NCBI GenBank assembly: GCA_028277905.1
Contig: JANQFI010000265.1
Span: 1-41,736, forward strand
Source: Chromatiaceae bacterium
Lineage (GTDB): Bacteria > Pseudomonadota > Gammaproteobacteria > Chromatiales > Chromatiaceae
Reading direction: 5' to 3'
Length of the DNA: 41,736 nucleotides
A program made the position numbers and the translations under genes. Under the pieces are notes generated by a model that saw nothing but the letters and a program-made list of their open reading frames with translations, made no database searches and had not been told where the DNA came from. Each line of letters starts with the position of its first letter. Positions within the stretch are counted from its first letter, which is position 1. Positions 39,432-41,736 of the stretch are shown piece by piece.

Positions 39432-39523
39432 GCCGTGCGCTGCCCGGCCGCACCCCCGGTCTGCTGGCATGCGGCACAACACCCAGACGCAACCGGCCCG
39501 GACAGATCCGGTGGAGTGGAGGT

Positions 39524-40225
39524 ATGCAACAGAGTCCCCGGCCCCAGCGTCTCGCAGCCGAGCTCATCGGCACCGCCGGACTGCTGGCGGTCGTCGTTGG
39601 CTCCGGGATCATGGGCGAGGGCCTCGCTGGGGGCAATACCGCCATCGCGCTACTGGCCAACGCGCTGGCGACGGGCGCCATACTCGTGGTGCTGATCACC
39701 GCATTCGGGCCGCTCTCCGGCGCGCACTTCAACCCGGCGGTCACCCTTGCCTTTCTGCTGCGTCGCGAGATCAGCCCCCGCGATGCCCTCTCCTACGTGA
39801 TCGCCCAGGTGCTCGGGGGCATCGCCGGCACGCTCGCGGCCCACGCGATGTTCGAGCTGCCGCTGCTGCAAATCGCGGAGACCGCCAGGAACGGCTCGGC
39901 CCAGTGGCTCTCGGAGGTCGTCGCCACCTTCGGTCTGGTAGGCACCATCCTCGCCACCCTGCGCTATCGACCTGAGGCCGTTGCCTATATGGTCGGCCTC
40001 TTCATCACCGCCGGCTACTGGTTTACGGCTTCCACGTCCTTTGCCAACCCGGCAGTGACCATCGCGCGCACCTTCACGGATACCTTCTCCGGCATCGCCC
40101 GCGCGGATGCGCCCGCCTTCATCATCGCCCAGCTGCTGGGTGCGGTCGTGGCGACCATGGTGCTGGGCTGGCTGCTGCCGGCCGCGACCGAATCAGAACG
40201 GCGGCCAGCCCAGGCCTCAGACTAG
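39524..40225 (+). CDS. Aquaporin/glycerol-facilitator-family channel (AqpS-like)
   Basis: A 233-residue MIP channel with six membrane helices and both NPA boxes: AHFNPAVTLAFLL (about 67-79) and SFANPAVTIARTFTD (about 172-186). In Sinorhizobium an AqpS in an ars operon lets arsenite leave the cell down its gradient. The same place after arsR and a permease suggests that use here. GGAGTGGAGG stands directly before the ATG. Confidence 0.88.
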   Translation: MQQSPRPQRLAAELIGTAGLLAVVVGSGIMGEGLAGGNTAIALLANALATGAILVVLITAFGPLSGAHFNPAVTLAFLLRREISPRDALSYVIAQVLGGIAGTLAAHAMFELPLLQIAETARNGSAQWLSEVVATFGLVGTILATLRYRPEAVAYMVGLFITAGYWFTASTSFANPAVTIARTFTDTFSGIARADAPAFIIAQLLGAVVATMVLGWLLPAATESERRPAQASD

Positions 40226-40233
40226 TCCAAGCC

Positions 40234-40312
40234 GGCAGAAGTCATGGACCCGTTTTCGGCGCTGGGGCTCGCAAACGAGCCTCGTCCAGGTCGGTTACGC
40301 CACGACCGGAAA
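40234..40312 (+). repeat. Single-unit copy of the sequence that carries the 13-bp array at 21411
   Basis: GGCAGAAGTCATGGACCCG, then GGGGCTCG, AGCCTCG, CAGGTCGGTTACG and GACCGGAAA occur in the same order as in 21402-21600. Here one 13-bp unit stands where the other copy has ten. It begins shortly after the aquaporin stop. Confidence 0.6.
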
Positions 40313-40380
40313 GGCGGTCGACATCTCTGCCCTCCTGCCCTAGGCAGCAACACCTTTGCCCGTTGGACCAGATGCGCGAG

Positions 40381-40671
40381 TCAGACCTTTCGTGTATTCC
40401 GCTCGATCTCGGCCAGGCACATCGAGGTCTGTGCCTGGGAACGGATCTCCGTCGCCCTTACGAGACCATAGCGATAGGCCGCATAACCACCCAGGCCGCC
40501 GCCGGCCAGGGTCGCCGCGGCCTTGAGCAGGCCGCAGCAGACCAGGCCCGCACCAAGTGCGAAGCCGACGAGAACGCCCCCGACTGGAAATAGCGCCATC
40601 GTCATCTTCGCCGATTGGTACATATTCCTGCTGTGCTCTTCGAAGACCTTTGGGTCATAGGTCGTGGACAT
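40381..40671 (-). CDS. Small glycine-rich membrane protein
   Basis: A 96-residue protein with a perfect GGAGG 7 bases before its ATG. A charged N-terminus (STTYDPKVFEEHSRNMYQSA) leads into two helices packed with glycine (VGGVLVGFALGAGLVCCGLL and LAGGGLGGYAAYRYG), then a short helical tail with a cysteine. Glycine zippers of this kind insert in membranes. I do not recognise a named family. It stands alone; an antisense position to the aquaporin end excludes an operon with it. Confidence 0.65.
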   Translation of the reverse strand: MSTTYDPKVFEEHSRNMYQSAKMTMALFPVGGVLVGFALGAGLVCCGLLKAAATLAGGGLGGYAAYRYGLVRATEIRSQAQTSMCLAEIERNTRKV

Positions 40672-40793
40672 GGATGTGCCTCCTTCTCGTTGGATTGCCT
40701 TGCCGACAAGCCGCTACCTCGGTCCGGAATCCTGCAGAGAAGCGGTAGTGCCGGCTCTTGCGCTCAAGCCGACCATAGCGACGGCAGAGCCTT

Positions 40794-40955
40794 TAAGGCG
40801 ATTTCTGTCACCAAACATAACGCCTGGCTTGTCTTTTCGCCCGCCTTCTGCGTCGCGGCGGCGGGCACAGCGCTCGACCATGCGTCCGCTGCCGCTCCTT
40901 GAAGGCGAGCGAAAATCCTGCGCCATTCGGTCTGTTTGTTTCCGGCAATCGCCTA
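40794..40955 (+). repeat. Family A repeat, copy 4
   Basis: A 162-bp intact copy (TAAGGCGATTTCTGTCACCA to TTCCGGCAATCGCCTA). Unlike copies 1-3 it is not in a stop codon; it lies in the 394-bp gap before the IS66 fragment, which otherwise holds nothing that I can identify. Confidence 0.85.
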
Positions 40956-41065
40956 AGCAAATCGCCCCGGCAGCCGCGCGTGCAGCATTCTGCCTTGCGG
41001 GGTGCATCTGTCCGATCAGGACGGCTTCGGGATCCGAGTGCCTCGTCTCCTGTCCTCCCCCTGTG

Positions 41066-41308
41066 TCAGGGCGGGACGCTGCTCGGCGGACGCGAGCTGT
41101 TGCGCGGGGACTGGTCCAATCGCTCGTGCGCCAGCTTCAGATCGGACAGCAGCCTCACCGGCAGCGCCCGCAGCTGCTCCGGGCTGAGTCCCGACAGCGC
41201 GGCTTCATCCAGCTGGGCAAGGTCGTGTTTGCTGAGCTGCGCGGCAGGGGCCAGGCGGGATCGGCTTCTTCGTGCAGACTTGAACGTCTTGGCGCGATAT
41301 CTTGCCAC
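41066..41308 (-). pseudogene. IS66-family transposase N-terminal fragment
   Basis: An 80-residue frame ending LKLAHERLDQSPRNSSRPPS then SVPP and stop. The NSSxPPS box is the conserved mark of the IS66 TnpC N-terminal region, which normally leads into a zinc finger and DDE domain; both are missing. A start at 41308 is open, but no ends of an IS were found, so this is a remnant. Confidence 0.65.
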
Positions 41309-41367
41309 TTTGACTTAGGCTTGTCTGCCAGAACGCGGATTTCTAGAGGGGAGGGTCTGAACCGTTA

Positions 41368-41558
41368 CTATTGATGAACCTTCCCCGACAGCAAGTCATC
41401 CAGCGGACTCGCGACCCCCTGCGCGCCCTGCCGCAACACATGCGTGTAGATCATGGTCGTTTCCACATCCGCGTGTCCGAGCAGTTCCTGAATAGTGCGG
41501 ATGTCCGTGCCGCGCTCCAGCAGGTGGGTTGCGAACGAATGGCGTTTATGCCGCGTGC
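41368..41558 (-). pseudogene. Integron-integrase (IntI-like) C-terminal fragment
   Basis: Read from about 41558 the minus strand encodes [40 protein letters not shown] and [18 protein letters not shown], then stop. It contains the His box, LLGH and the catalytic tyrosine (IYTHV) of tyrosine recombinases; the ending HVLxxGxxGVxSPLD is that of IntI. The N-terminal two thirds are gone: the frame runs into a perfect palindrome at 41541-41570, so the gene was cut there. No attC array is visible in the window. Confidence 0.7.
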
Positions 41559-41570
41559 GGCATAAACGCC
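41541..41570. repeat. Perfect 14-bp inverted repeat at the integrase breakpoint
   Basis: GGCGTTTATGCCGC and GCGGCATAAACGCC around a GT loop. Related TTATGCC or GGCATAA motifs recur at 41589 and 41669, suggesting ends or recombination sites of a mobile element. Confidence 0.75.
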
Positions 41571-41682
41571 ATTATTCCGCACACCCGATTATGCCGAACG
41601 GTCGGTTCGGTCCAGCTCTAAACCCTCTTGAGCAGGAACTCACGCTCCAAGCCAACCGCGTTGCATGCGGCATAATCCGGCT

Positions 41683-41723
41683 GTCTCCTGGCACCGGCCA
41701 TGTGGCCGGTATCGCGAGGAGAC
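41683..41723 (+). promoter_or_regulatory. Nested hairpin covering the ribosome site of the last gene
   Basis: Inner arms ACCGGCCA and TGGCCGGT (41693-41710, TG loop) and outer arms GTCTCCT (41683) and AGGAGAC (41717) are perfect complements. The outer right arm contains the AGGAG of the gene starting at 41729, so the fold would hide that site. Confidence 0.55.
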
Positions 41724-41728
41724 ACGAC

Positions 41729-41736
41729 ATGAGAAC
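41729..41736 (+). CDS. Start of a gene cut by the window edge
   Basis: ATG GAGGAGA-preceded: GAGGAG ends 7 bases before the ATG at 41729. Only the first codons (MR) are visible, so the product cannot be named. Confidence 0.4.

Overview
The window reads as chromosome of a GC-rich gammaproteobacterium, most likely a purple sulfur bacterium (Chromatiaceae) or a close relative. That is an inference from the housekeeping order leuC-leuD-leuB-asd-fimV-truA-trpF-trpB-trpA-accD-folC-dedD-cvpA-purF-metZ (the Pseudomonas/Chromatiales arrangement), a DUF3611 protein of a type common in phototrophs, and the density of short mobile repeats together with a conflict-type NACHT/FGE gene. No rRNA, tRNA or CRISPR array was found.

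Layout. 1-910: two minus-strand genes of a conflict-type module, a trypsin-like protease cut by the window edge and a Trypco1-domain protein. 1103-19131: a long plus-strand housekeeping block for leucine, aspartate-semialdehyde, tryptophan, folate, fatty acid, purine and methionine synthesis, with the polar organiser FimV and the envelope proteins DedD and CvpA. 19317-26314: a dicarboxylate/amino-acid symporter, a small conserved protein, phosphoglycerate mutase GpmI, and a minus-strand set of membrane proteins (HAMP protein, pilin-like protein, DUF3611, AI-2E family transporter). 26957-31855: an RND efflux adaptor and pump. 32066-37006: a complete diversity-generating retroelement (DGR). 38010-40225: an arsenic-type module arsR-arsP-aquaporin with a palindromic operator. 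40381-41736: one small membrane protein, then a scrapyard of mobile-element remnants (IS66 fragment, integron-integrase fragment, palindromes).

The main discovery is the DGR. A membrane-anchored NACHT NTPase with a C-terminal FGE-sulfatase (SUMF1, C-type-lectin-like) domain carries a variable repeat (VR) in its last 30 codons. It is followed by a structured hairpin, a DGR-type reverse transcriptase, an Avd-like four-helix protein and the template repeat (TR). VR and TR align over 89 bp without gaps. Of 13 differences, 11 fall on template adenines, and a 21-bp identical block sits at the 3' side where the IMH is expected. The system would hypermutate the sensor face of a signalling NTPase.

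A second theme is two families of long-hairpin, MITE-like repeats flanked by TA: family A with five copies of about 162-175 bp, family B with two copies of 157 bp. Five of the seven copies begin exactly inside the stop codon of a gene (leuB, cvpA, metZ, the RND adaptor, the RND pump), so the element supplies the rest of the stop codon and a 3' hairpin. A 13-bp tandem array of ten units at 21411-21540 lies in a repeat whose other copy, at 40234, has only one unit.
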